Below, piece by piece: positions 1-7,882 of a stretch of 64,000 nt of DNA. The stretch is from Sphingomonas adhaesiva (lineage in GTDB: Bacteria > Pseudomonadota > Alphaproteobacteria > Sphingomonadales > Sphingomonadaceae). Each line of letters opens with the position of its first letter. The stretch's first letter is position 1. Below the pieces are notes generated by a model that worked only from the letters and a program-made list of their open reading frames with translations, ran no database searches and had not been told where the DNA came from. The translations under genes and the position numbers were made by a program. Location: contig NZ_JAQIJT010000001.1 of assembly GCF_036946125.1 (NCBI RefSeq), forward strand, positions 706,501 through 770,500. The letters are read 5' to 3'.

Positions 1-825
1 ATGCTCGCGGAGGGCGTCACCACGATCGAGGTGAAGTCGGGCTATGGCCTGTCCACCGACGACGAGCTGCGGATGCTGCGCGCGGCGCGGGCGCTGGCGA
101 CCGCGCGCGACGTGCGCGTCGCCACCACCTTCCTCGGCGCGCATGCGCTGCCGCCCGAATATGCCGGCGATGCCGATGGCTATGTCGCGCTGGTTTGCGA
201 CACGATGATCCCCGCGGTCGCGCGCGCCGGGCTCGCGGACGCGGTCGACGCGTTTTGCGAGGGGATCGGCTTCACCCCGGCGCAGACCGAACGTGTGTTC
301 GCAGCCGCCAGGGCGCATGGACTGCCGGTCAAGTTGCACGCCGAGCAATTGTCCGCGCTCGGCGGTGCCACGCTCGCCGCCCGCCACCGCGCGCTGTCGG
401 CGGATCATCTGGAGCACGCCACCGATGCAGACGTCGCGGCGATGGCCGCGGCGGGCACGGTGGCGGTGCTGCTCCCCGGCGCCTTCTACTTCATGCGCGA
501 GACGACCTTGCCCCCGGTCGCCGCGCTCCGCGCCGCCGGGGTGCCGATCGCGCTCGCGACCGACTGCAACCCCGGCACCTCCCCGCTTACCTCGCCGCTG
601 CTGGTCCTCAACATGGCGGCGACGCTGTTCCGGCTGACCGTGGTGGAGGCGTTGCGCGGCATGACCGTCAACGCCGCCCGCGCGCTGCGCCTTTCGGACG
701 AGATCGGCACGCTGGAACCGGGCAAGGCGTGCGACCTCGCGATCTGGTCGATCCGGGATCCCGCGGAGCTGGTCTACCGGATCGGCTTCAATCCCCTCCA
801 CTCCCGTATCAGGAACGGTCGATGA
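1..825 (+). CDS. hutI: Imidazolonepropionase HutI, 5' end outside the window
   Basis: Hydrolyses 4-imidazolone-5-propanoate to N-formimidoyl-glutamate, the third step of histidine degradation, in the cytoplasm. The 274 visible residues are the C-terminal two thirds of a family about 400 residues long, so the true start lies upstream and the first ATG of the window is internal. Visible amidohydrolase features are EVKSGYGL (residues 11-18), FLGAHALPPEY, the metal and substrate region LHAEQLSALGG (about 113-123), and ATDCNPGTSP (about 187-196). The stop overlaps the start of hutH by four bases (ATGA). The next four genes continue the pathway, which makes the identification firm. Confidence 0.95.
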   Translation: MLAEGVTTIEVKSGYGLSTDDELRMLRAARALATARDVRVATTFLGAHALPPEYAGDADGYVALVCDTMIPAVARAGLADAVDAFCEGIGFTPAQTERVFAAARAHGLPVKLHAEQLSALGGATLAARHRALSADHLEHATDADVAAMAAAGTVAVLLPGAFYFMRETTLPPVAALRAAGVPIALATDCNPGTSPLTSPLLVLNMAATLFRLTVVEALRGMTVNAARALRLSDEIGTLEPGKACDLAIWSIRDPAELVYRIGFNPLHSRIRNGR

Positions 826-2357
826 TCCTCACGCCGGGGCACGTCCCCTATGCCGACTGGCGCGCCATCTATCTGGGCGCCGCCCCCGCGCTCGACCCCG
901 CATGCCACGACGCGATCGCGGCGAGTGCGGCGGCGGTGGAGCGGATCGTCGCCAGGGGCGCGCCGGTCTATGGCATCAACACCGGCTTCGGGAAGCTGGC
1001 GAGCGTGCGGATCGACGCCGCCGATCTCGCCACGCTCCAGCGCAACATCGTGCTCAGCCACGCCGCGGGCGTCGGCGCTGCCATGCCGGTTCCGGTCGCG
1101 CGGCTGATGATGGCGCTGAAGCTCGCCAGCCTGGCACAGGGCGCGTCGGGCGTCCGCCCCGCCACCATCGCGCTGCTGGAGGCGATGCTGGCGCGCGGAC
1201 TGACCCCGATCGTGCCCGCGCAGGGGTCGGTCGGCGCCTCGGGCGATCTCGCCCCGCTCGCGCATATGACCGCCGCGATGCTCGGCGTCGGCGAGATCGA
1301 CGTCGGCGGCGCGGTGATGCCGGCGGATCGCGCGCTCGCCGATGCGGGCCTGACGCCCCTGGAGCTCGGACCCAAGGAGGGTCTGGCGCTGCTCAACGGC
1401 ACGCAGTTCAGCACCGCCTATGCGCTCGCCGGACTGGTCGAGGCGGAGCGGCTGTACCGCTGCGCGCTGGTGACCGGGATCGTCGCGACCGAGGCCGCCA
1501 AGGGGTCCGATGCGCCGTTCGACCCGCGCATCCACGCGCTGCGCGGGCACCGCGGGCAGATCGACACCGCCCACGCGCTGCGCGCCATGATCGAGGGGTC
1601 CGCGATCCGCGCCAGCCACCGCGAGGACGATGTGCGCGTGCAGGATCCCTATTGCCTGCGCTGCCAGCCGCAGGTGATGGGCGCGATCCTCGACCTGCTG
1701 CGCCAGGCCGCGACGACGCTGGTGACGGAGGCGAACGGCGTCAGCGACAATCCGCTGATCTTCCCCGATACCGACGAAGCGCTGTCGGGCGGCAACTTCC
1801 ATGCCGAGCCGGTCGCCTTCGCCGCCGACACGATCGCGATGGCGCTGTGCGAGATCGGCAGCCTGTCGGAGCGCCGCATCGCGATGCTGGTCGACCCGGC
1901 GCTGTCCGCGCTGCCGGCGTTCCTGACGCCGCGCCCGGGGCTCAACTCCGGCTTCATGATCCCGCAGGTGACCGCCGCCGCGCTGGTGAGCGAGAACAAG
2001 CAGCGCGCCTATCCCGCCAGCGTCGATTCGATCCCCACCTCCGCCAATCAGGAGGATCACGTCTCGATGGCCGCGCACGGCGCGCGCCGGCTGCGCGACA
2101 TGGCGGCGAACGTCGACGCGGTGCTGGGCATCGAACTGCTCGCGGCGGCGCAGGGGTGCGACTTCCACGCGCCGCTGACCTCCAGCACCTGCGTGGAGGC
2201 GGTGCGCGGCGTGCTGCGCGCCGCGGTGCCGATGCTGGGCGAGGACCGCCACATGGCCCCCGACATCGCGCACGCCACCGCGCTGATCGCCGGCGGCGCC
2301 GTCGTCGATACCGCCACCACCGCCCTGGGGCACGCGCTGCCGGGGGTCGCGGCATGA
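822..2357 (+). CDS. hutH: Histidine ammonia-lyase HutH
   Basis: Deaminates L-histidine to urocanate, the first step of the hut pathway; cytoplasmic homotetramer in characterised relatives. The 511 residues match the family length. The MIO cofactor triad Ala139-Ser140-Gly141 sits in GSVGASGDLAPLAH, and the conserved tyrosine Tyr50 is in YGINTGFGK. The ATG at 822 overlaps the hutI stop in an ATGA junction, pointing to translational coupling. It lies in one operon with hutI, hutG, hutU and hutD; the promoter is upstream of the window. Confidence 0.98.
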   Translation: MILTPGHVPYADWRAIYLGAAPALDPACHDAIAASAAAVERIVARGAPVYGINTGFGKLASVRIDAADLATLQRNIVLSHAAGVGAAMPVPVARLMMALKLASLAQGASGVRPATIALLEAMLARGLTPIVPAQGSVGASGDLAPLAHMTAAMLGVGEIDVGGAVMPADRALADAGLTPLELGPKEGLALLNGTQFSTAYALAGLVEAERLYRCALVTGIVATEAAKGSDAPFDPRIHALRGHRGQIDTAHALRAMIEGSAIRASHREDDVRVQDPYCLRCQPQVMGAILDLLRQAATTLVTEANGVSDNPLIFPDTDEALSGGNFHAEPVAFAADTIAMALCEIGSLSERRIAMLVDPALSALPAFLTPRPGLNSGFMIPQVTAAALVSENKQRAYPASVDSIPTSANQEDHVSMAAHGARRLRDMAANVDAVLGIELLAAAQGCDFHAPLTSSTCVEAVRGVLRAAVPMLGEDRHMAPDIAHATALIAGGAVVDTATTALGHALPGVAA

Positions 2358-3154
2358 CGCCCGACTGGCTGTCGGTGCGGCGCGCCGACACGCCGCTGAT
2401 CCTGTGCATGCCGCACGGCGGCACCGACCTTGCGGGTCTCGACGACGTCTACGTGTCGCCGTGGCTCGCCCGGCGCGACGCCGACTGGCACATCGCCGCG
2501 CTTTACGACGGGCTGGCGGAGGCGACCGTCGTGTCGACCGCGATCTCGCGCAGCGTCATCGACGTCAACCGCGACCCGTCGGGCGCGTCGCTCTATCCCG
2601 GGCAGGCGACGACCGAATTGTGCCCGACCACGACGTTCGACGGTGAGCCTCTGTATCGCGGCGAAGGCCCCGGTGCGGCGGAGATCGCGCGCCGCCGCGC
2701 CGCCTTCTTCGACCCGTATCACGCCGCGCTCGCGCATGAGATTGCGCGGCTGCGCACACGGCACGAGCGCGTCGTCGTCTACGATTGCCATTCGATCCGC
2801 AGCGTCGTCCCGCGGCTGTTCGCCGGTCTGCTGCCCGTCTACAATATCGGCACGAACGCGGGCACCACCTGCGATCCTGCGCTGAGCGATGCCGTCGCGA
2901 CGGTCTGCGCCTCCTCCGGGCGCAGCTATGTCGTCGATGGTCGGTTCCGCGGTGGCTGGACGACGCGCCATTATGGCCGCCCATCGGAGGGCGTGCATGC
3001 GATCCAGATGGAGATCGCGATGCGCGGCTACGTGCGGTCCGATCGGTCGCCCACGCCCGACGTCTGGCCTCCCGACTACGATGCGACCGCCGCGACGCAA
3101 TCCCGCGCCACCCTCGCCAATATTCTGTCCGCCTGCCTGGAGTTCGCCCGATGA
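2354..3154 (+). CDS. hutG: N-formylglutamate deformylase HutG
   Basis: A 266-residue N-formylglutamate amidohydrolase of the HutG/FGase type, which releases formate from N-formylglutamate. The presence of this enzyme rather than an arginase-type formimidoglutamase suggests the longer route through a formiminoglutamate deiminase (HutF), which is not in the window. Visible motifs include the metal-site segment MPHGGTD near the N terminus, ISRSVIDVNRDPSG, VYDCHSIRS and the C-terminal EGVHAIQMEIAMRGY. ATGA overlaps at both ends join it to hutH and hutU. HutF may be encoded upstream of the partial hutI. Confidence 0.93.
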   Translation: MTPDWLSVRRADTPLILCMPHGGTDLAGLDDVYVSPWLARRDADWHIAALYDGLAEATVVSTAISRSVIDVNRDPSGASLYPGQATTELCPTTTFDGEPLYRGEGPGAAEIARRRAAFFDPYHAALAHEIARLRTRHERVVVYDCHSIRSVVPRLFAGLLPVYNIGTNAGTTCDPALSDAVATVCASSGRSYVVDGRFRGGWTTRHYGRPSEGVHAIQMEIAMRGYVRSDRSPTPDVWPPDYDATAATQSRATLANILSACLEFAR

Positions 3155-4809
3155 GCCGCCACGACCCGTCCCGCGTCATTCGCCCCGCCACCGGCACCGC
3201 GCGCACCGCCAAGAGCTGGCAGACCGAAGCCGCGCTGCGCATGCTGATGAACAACCTGCATCCCGATGTCGCCGAACGGCCGGAGGATCTGGTCGTCTAT
3301 GGCGGGATCGGGCGCGCCGCGCGCGACTGGGACAGCTACGACCGGATCGTCGACACGCTGCGCCGGCTCGACGACGACCAGACGCTGCTGATCCAGTCGG
3401 GCAAGCCGGTCGGCGTCTTTAGCACCCATGCCGATGCGCCGCGCGTGCTGCTCGCCAATTCCAACCTGGTGCCCAAATGGGCGGACTGGGAGCATTTCGA
3501 CGAGCTGGATCGCAGGGGGCTGGCGATGTACGGCCAGATGACCGCGGGATCGTGGATCTACATCGGCACGCAGGGCATCGTTCAGGGCACCTACGAAACC
3601 TTCGTCGAGATGGGGCGCCGGCACCACGGCGGCGACCTGTCGGGCAAGTGGCTGCTGACCGCCGGCTTGGGCGGGATGGGCGGTGCGCAGCCGCTGGCGG
3701 CGGTCATGGCGGGCGCGTCGTGTCTCGCGATCGAATGCCAGCAGAGCCGGATCGATATGCGGCTGCGCACCGGCTACCTCGACCGCGCCACCGCCGATCT
3801 GGACGAGGCGCTGGCGATCGTCACCGGCGCGACCACGCCGACGTCGGTCGGGCTGCTCGGCAACGCCGCGGAGCTGCTGCCCGAGATGCTGCGGCGCGGC
3901 ATCCGACCCGATCTTCTGACCGATCAGACCAGCGCGCACGATCCCGTCAACGGCTACCTCCCCGCGGGCTGGACCGTGGAGCGCTGGGTCGCGACGCGCG
4001 AGCAGAACCCCGCCGCGGTGGCGGAGGCCGCGCGTGCATCGATGGCGCGCCATGTCGAGGCGATGCTGGCCTTCCAGGCGCAGGGCGTTCCCACGGTCGA
4101 TTACGGCAACAACATCCGACAGGTGGCGAAGGACGAGGGCGTCGCCGATGCCTTCGCCTTCCCCGGCTTCGTGCCCGCCTATATCCGCCCGCTGTTCTGC
4201 CGCGGCATCGGTCCGTTCCGCTGGGTTGCGCTCTCGGGCGATCCGGAGGACATCTACCGCACCGACGCGAAGGTGAAGGAGCTGCTGCCCGACGACGCGC
4301 CCCTCCACCGCTGGCTCGACATGGCGCGCGAGCGTATCCGCTTCCAGGGCTTGCCCGCGCGCATCTGCTGGGTCGGGCTGGGCGATCGCCATCGCCTGGG
4401 CATGGCCTTCAACGAGATGGTCGCGTCGGGCGAGCTGAAGGCCCCGGTGGTGATCGGTCGCGATCATCTCGATAGCGGGTCGGTCGCGAGCCCCAATCGC
4501 GAAACGGAGGCGATGCGCGACGGCAGCGACGCCGTCAGCGACTGGCCGCTCCTCAACGCCCTGCTCAACACCGCCAGCGGAGCGACCTGGGTGTCGCTGC
4601 ACCACGGCGGCGGCGTCGGCATGGGCTATTCGCAGCACGCCGGCATGGTGATCGTCGCGGACGGCACGCCGGAGGCGACCCGGCGGCTGGAACGCGTGCT
4701 GTGGAACGACCCCGCGACCGGCGTGATGCGCCATGCCGATGCGGGATATGACATCGCCCGGGATTGCGCGCGCGCGCGGTCGCTGGACCTGCCGGGCATC
4801 CTGGCTTGA
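3151..4809 (+). CDS. hutU: Urocanate hydratase HutU
   Basis: Hydrates urocanate to imidazolonepropionate using tightly bound NAD as an electrophile. The 552 residues fit the family (about 550-560). Recognisable blocks are VYGGIGRAARDWDSYDRI near the N terminus, the nucleotide-binding GLGGMGGAQP (about residue 171), DQTSAHDPVNGYLPAGW, the cysteine-containing ARICWVGLGDRHRLG, and SLHHGGGVGMGYSQHAGM near the C terminus. Start ATG at 3151 overlaps the hutG stop, and the stop codon overlaps the inferred TTG start of hutD. Confidence 0.98.
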   Translation: MSRHDPSRVIRPATGTARTAKSWQTEAALRMLMNNLHPDVAERPEDLVVYGGIGRAARDWDSYDRIVDTLRRLDDDQTLLIQSGKPVGVFSTHADAPRVLLANSNLVPKWADWEHFDELDRRGLAMYGQMTAGSWIYIGTQGIVQGTYETFVEMGRRHHGGDLSGKWLLTAGLGGMGGAQPLAAVMAGASCLAIECQQSRIDMRLRTGYLDRATADLDEALAIVTGATTPTSVGLLGNAAELLPEMLRRGIRPDLLTDQTSAHDPVNGYLPAGWTVERWVATREQNPAAVAEAARASMARHVEAMLAFQAQGVPTVDYGNNIRQVAKDEGVADAFAFPGFVPAYIRPLFCRGIGPFRWVALSGDPEDIYRTDAKVKELLPDDAPLHRWLDMARERIRFQGLPARICWVGLGDRHRLGMAFNEMVASGELKAPVVIGRDHLDSGSVASPNRETEAMRDGSDAVSDWPLLNALLNTASGATWVSLHHGGGVGMGYSQHAGMVIVADGTPEATRRLERVLWNDPATGVMRHADAGYDIARDCARARSLDLPGILA

Positions 4810-5351
4810 GGCTCCTGCCCGCGGCCGGACGATCGACCGTGTCGTGGAAGAATGGCGGCGGCACGACGGAGGAAGTCTGCCGCTCGCCGCTCGTCGGGAT
4901 GCCCGACTGGCGCGTGAGCATCGCCACGATTGCCCAAGACGGCCCATTCTCACGGTTCGACGACCTGGACCGTCACCTTGCCGTCCTGTCGGGACGCCTG
5001 CTGCTGCAAGGGCTCGGACACGGACCCGTGCTCCTCGAACCGGGCAGCGCCCCGGTGCGCTTCCCGGGCAGCGCGCCGGTCCTTGCGCGGCCGCTCGGGG
5101 GCCATGCGATCGCGCTCAACCTGATGACCGGACGCGGGCGATTCCTCGGTTCGGTCGTGCCGCTGCGAGACGACGGGATCGTGACGGGCGCCGCGGCGAC
5201 CGTCATCGTCGCTTCCCGCGACGCCCGCTTCCGGATCGACGGCACGACGCATCACCTGAAGCGCCTCGATGCCGCCGCGGTCGGGATCGGCCGCCATCTG
5301 GCGGGGGACGCGTCCGTCCTGATGGCGGAGATCGACCCGCTTCATCCTTGA
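4806..5351 (+). CDS. hutD: HutD/Ves family protein
   Basis: Small cupin-like protein of the HutD/Ves family, a conserved companion of hut operons. Its role is not firmly established; in pseudomonads HutD has been proposed to limit over-induction of the hut operon. The diagnostic N-terminal pattern is present as VSWKNGGGTTEEV, followed by WRVSIATIAQDGPFSRFDDLDR. No ATG is well placed. A TTG at 4806 overlaps the hutU stop in the same four-base fashion as the other junctions (TTGA) and gives a 181-residue protein starting RLLPAAGRS right after the initiator, as in relatives. This is the last gene of the operon. Confidence 0.88.
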   Translation: MRLLPAAGRSTVSWKNGGGTTEEVCRSPLVGMPDWRVSIATIAQDGPFSRFDDLDRHLAVLSGRLLLQGLGHGPVLLEPGSAPVRFPGSAPVLARPLGGHAIALNLMTGRGRFLGSVVPLRDDGIVTGAAATVIVASRDARFRIDGTTHHLKRLDAAAVGIGRHLAGDASVLMAEIDPLHP

Positions 5352-5463
5352 AGGTCTCGCGACGAGGTCCCGGCCAGCGCGAAGAAGGCCGAGCACAACC
5401 AGCGCAGCGTGCTGCCCCTCCGCTGAACCCCTTCGCAAACGAACCCGTTGCGATGGGCGGCAG

Positions 5464-5486
5464 ATAGGCATAGGGGGTATGGCTAT
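5464..5486 (+). promoter_or_regulatory. Probable DmeR operator over the RBS and start of dmeR
   Basis: A GGGGG tract (5473-5477) is flanked by near-perfect 9-base inverted arms, ATAGGCATA (5464-5472) and TATGGCTAT (5478-5486), with one mismatched pair. A G-tract between A/T-containing inverted arms is the operator style of RcnR/CsoR-family repressors. The site covers the Shine-Dalgarno sequence and the first two bases of the preferred ATG of dmeR, so a bound repressor could block translation initiation in cis or a promoter just upstream. Function is inferred. Confidence 0.6.
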
Positions 5487-5760
5487 GTCGCACCTTACCG
5501 GGACCAACTCCGATCTCGTCGCGCGCGTTCGTCGCATCGCAGGTCAGGTGAACGCCGTGGAACGCGAACTGATCGCCGACGCCTCGTGCACCAAGGTGCT
5601 GCATCTCGTCGCCGCCGTTCGTGGCGCGGTGAACGGCCTGATGGACGAGATCATCGCCGAGCACCTGGAAGCGCATGTCGCGCGCGCCGGGCTGAGCGAC
5701 GAGGAGCGTGCCGAGGGCGCAGACGAACTGCTGGCGGTGATCCGCCGTTACGCGAAGTAG
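5485..5760 (+). CDS. dmeR: Metal-sensing repressor DmeR (RcnR/CsoR family)
   Basis: All-helical RcnR/CsoR (DUF156) repressor expected to sense Ni(II)/Co(II) and control the efflux gene that follows. The ATG at 5485 (91 residues) is preferred over the ATG at 5479: the G-rich Shine-Dalgarno ends at 5477, giving a 7-base spacer, and the product then begins MSH, placing His3 where RcnR has its N-terminal metal ligand. The remaining likely ligands are Cys35 (DASCTKVL), His59 and His63 (EHLEAHV). RcnR signature segments VRRIAGQV and VRGAVNGLMDEI are present. The stop lies eight bases before dmeF. Similarity to RcnR is stronger than to copper-type CsoR. Confidence 0.9.
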   Translation: MSHLTGTNSDLVARVRRIAGQVNAVERELIADASCTKVLHLVAAVRGAVNGLMDEIIAEHLEAHVARAGLSDEERAEGADELLAVIRRYAK

Positions 5761-5768
5761 GACCGCCG

Positions 5769-6746
5769 ATGGCCACCCTGTCAGAGCTCGACCCCCATAC
5801 CCACGATCACGTCTTCCTGGGCGCGGCGCACGATGAACATGCCCGCCGGACGCGCTGGGTCGTCGCGCTCACGGCCGTCATGATGATCGGCGAAATCATC
5901 GCGGGCTATGCGACCGGCTCGATGGCGCTGCTGGCGGACGGCTTTCACATGGCGACGCACGCCGGCGCGCTGACCGTTGCGGCCGCCGCCTATTCCTATG
6001 CGAAGCGCCATGCCCGCAATCCGGCCTACAGCTTCGGGACCGGCAAGGTCGGCGATCTCGCCGGGTTCGCGTCGGCCATGGTGCTGGGCCTGATATCGCT
6101 TGCGATCGGCGTCGAGTCCGTCGCCCGCCTCTTCCAGCCCATCGACGTCGCCTTCGGTGAGGCCATCTGGATCGCGGTCGTCGGCCTGCTCGTGAACATC
6201 GCCTCCGCCTTTCTGCTGTCGGGCGGACACGGGCACGATCATGGTCACGACCACCATCACGGGCACGGGCACGGGCACGGGCACGGGCACGGGCACGGGC
6301 ACGGGCACGGGCATCATCACGGTCATGCCCATGCCGGCGACAACAATCTGCGCTCGGCCTACATCCACGTCCTTGCCGATGCCCTGACCTCGGTGCTCGC
6401 CATCGGTGCCCTCGTCGCGGGGCGATATCTGGGCTGGGTCTGGATGGACCCGGTCATGGGGATCGTCGGCGCGATCGTCATCGCGCGCTGGTCGTGGACG
6501 CTGATGCGCGACACATCGGCCATCTTGCTCGACCGGACGGACGATCACGTCGCCGACGAAATCCGCGAGCTGGTCGAGGCATCCGGCGATGCGCGGATCA
6601 CCGATCTTCACGTCTGGCGGGTGGGCCCGCAGGCGCATGCCGCCATCGTCAGCGTCGTCGGACAGGCCGACGTGACGCGCGATCTGATCGAACGCCGGCT
6701 CGCGCCGGTCCACGAACTCGCCCACCTCACGATCGAGCGGCGCTAG
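5769..6746 (+). CDS. dmeF: DmeF-type cation diffusion facilitator (Co/Ni efflux)
   Basis: Inner-membrane CDF transporter of 325 residues, expected to export Co(II) and Ni(II) in exchange for protons. Six transmembrane helices are readable. The CDF metal site shows as ALLADGFHMATHA in helix 2 and YIHVLADALTS in helix 5; both carry HxxxD/DxxxH-type pairs. Between helices 4 and 5 lies a very long His-rich loop built largely from His-Gly dipeptides, encoded by a CACGGG tandem repeat. A short cytoplasmic C-terminal domain (ITDLHVWRVGPQAHAAIVSV) follows. Forms an operon with dmeR, as in rhizobial dmeRF. Confidence 0.93.
   Translation: MATLSELDPHTHDHVFLGAAHDEHARRTRWVVALTAVMMIGEIIAGYATGSMALLADGFHMATHAGALTVAAAAYSYAKRHARNPAYSFGTGKVGDLAGFASAMVLGLISLAIGVESVARLFQPIDVAFGEAIWIAVVGLLVNIASAFLLSGGHGHDHGHDHHHGHGHGHGHGHGHGHGHGHHHGHAHAGDNNLRSAYIHVLADALTSVLAIGALVAGRYLGWVWMDPVMGIVGAIVIARWSWTLMRDTSAILLDRTDDHVADEIRELVEASGDARITDLHVWRVGPQAHAAIVSVVGQADVTRDLIERRLAPVHELAHLTIERR
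6258..6311 (+). repeat. CACGGG hexanucleotide tandem repeat, nine units, inside dmeF
   Basis: Nine perfect in-frame copies of CACGGG encode (His-Gly)x9 in the cytoplasmic metal-binding loop of DmeF. A perfect 6-bp repeat inside a gene can gain or lose units without frameshift, so loop length may vary between strains. Confidence 0.97.
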
Positions 6747-6775
6747 TCTGGTGGAACAGAGGTTCGGTTCCTCGC

Positions 6776-6804
6776 CGTCACCCCGGGCTTGACCCGGGAT
6801 GACG
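6776..6804. repeat. REP-like palindrome downstream of dmeF
   Basis: Twelve-base arms (CGTCACCCCGGG and CCCGGGATGACG, one mismatch) around a 5-base loop. Same family as the perfect copy at 45304-45332 and related to half copies near 40725 and 57115. It lies between the convergent dmeF and hutC genes, where it could act as a bidirectional terminator. The rest of 6747-6898 holds two further short hairpins and no gene. Confidence 0.8.
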
Positions 6805-6898
6805 GTAGTGCAGCGTCCCTCCGGGACGCGGGCACCGCACAGCGCGCGGAACCGCCGTTTGCAGGCGGTAGGGCCGAATGTCGATCCGGCCCGGGTCG

Positions 6899-7678
6899 CT
6901 ACCAGGAGGGGCGGAACTGCCCCTCCAGCCGATGATCCCCGCCCGGATACCAGAAGCGCACCAGCGTGACCGGGACCTCCTCGTTCCAGGTCCGGCGCTC
7001 CACCACCAGGCAGGCGTCGTGCTGCGGGAGGGCCAGATGCGCGGCCACCTCCGGCGGTGCGCCGCGCGCCGTCACCGCATGGCGTGCCTCCGTCCAGGGG
7101 ACATTCGCCAGCAACCATTGGCCGGGGCTGACGTCGTCGAGCGGCTGGCAGGTGATGCGCGGCGCGGCGGCGATGTTGATGAGCCGCTCCTCCAGCTGAA
7201 ACGGGCGACCGTCCGAGGAATGCAGGCACAGCATGCGGATCGCGGGCACCCTGGCGGCCAGTCCGAGCTCCTCGCGCATCGGTTCGTCCGCGCCCGCCAT
7301 GCCGCATTCCAGCAGCCGGTATCCGTAATGGCCGCCGACCCGCCGCACGGCATCGGCCGCATCCCAGATCTCGAACACCGGCCGCTCGCGCGCCCGCGAC
7401 GTGACGACGGTGCCCAGCTTGGGCCGGCGCGCGACCAGACCCTCCGTCGCCAGGCTCTGGATCGCCTTGTTCACCGTCATGCGCGAGGTGTCGTAATGCC
7501 GGGTCAGCGACAGCTCCGGCGGCACCTTCGTTCCCGCCGGCCAGTCGCCGCTCAGGATCGCCTGCGCCAGCGAACGGCGGATCTGGAGCCACAGCGGTCC
7601 GTCGCCGTCCAGTCGCGGGATGCGCAGGTCGGCCCCGCCGTTGCCCGTCGCGATCTCGTCGGGTGTATGCGCCAGCAT
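6899..7678 (-). CDS. hutC: Histidine utilisation repressor HutC (GntR family)
   Basis: GntR/HutC-type regulator of 259 residues. The winged helix is at about residues 28-95 (PLWLQIRRSLAQAILSGDW, then YDTSRMTVNKAIQSLATEGL) and is followed by a UTRA ligand-binding domain to the C-terminal PGGDHRLEGQF. HutC proteins bind urocanate and release hut operators. The ATG at 7678 has an AGGAG five to six bases upstream. It lies convergent to dmeF, separated from hutIHGUD by dmeRF, and divergent from a TonB receptor gene. UTRA regulators of other pathways are the alternative, but the SRMTVNKAI helix and the nearby hut genes favour HutC. Confidence 0.88.
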   Translation of the reverse strand: MLAHTPDEIATGNGGADLRIPRLDGDGPLWLQIRRSLAQAILSGDWPAGTKVPPELSLTRHYDTSRMTVNKAIQSLATEGLVARRPKLGTVVTSRARERPVFEIWDAADAVRRVGGHYGYRLLECGMAGADEPMREELGLAARVPAIRMLCLHSSDGRPFQLEERLINIAAAPRITCQPLDDVSPGQWLLANVPWTEARHAVTARGAPPEVAAHLALPQHDACLVVERRTWNEEVPVTLVRFWYPGGDHRLEGQFRPSW

Positions 7679-7816
7679 CCAAGCTCCTAAATTCCGATCG
7701 GCGGCCAGCGACGATGCTGCCGCGTTCGCCGCCCGCCCGCAAACGGCATCGGGCGATTATTTCGCAGGTGCGACAATTCCCGCCTTGACGACCGGCCTTA
7801 GCCCGGTCACGCTCTA

Positions 7817-7828
7817 TTGACTATACAA
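7817..7828. promoter_or_regulatory. Candidate HutC operator between hutC and the TonB receptor gene
   Basis: TTGACTATACAA resembles the TTGTATATACAA-like palindrome recalled for HutC operators (10 of 12 positions). It sits in an AT-rich island (7814-7841) of the otherwise GC-rich 204-bp divergent intergenic region 7679-7882, which should hold both promoters. It could instead be a plain -35 element (TTGACT) of the receptor promoter, though I see no clean -10 at standard spacing. Confidence 0.35.
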
Positions 7829-7882
7829 ATATAAGAATATCGCAGCCGGGGAATGATTCGATCACCATCGGGGGGTTTGACG

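Noticed and set aside
6258..6311. Short regular repeat considered as a CRISPR array
   Set aside because: Units are 6 bp without spacers and lie in frame inside dmeF.
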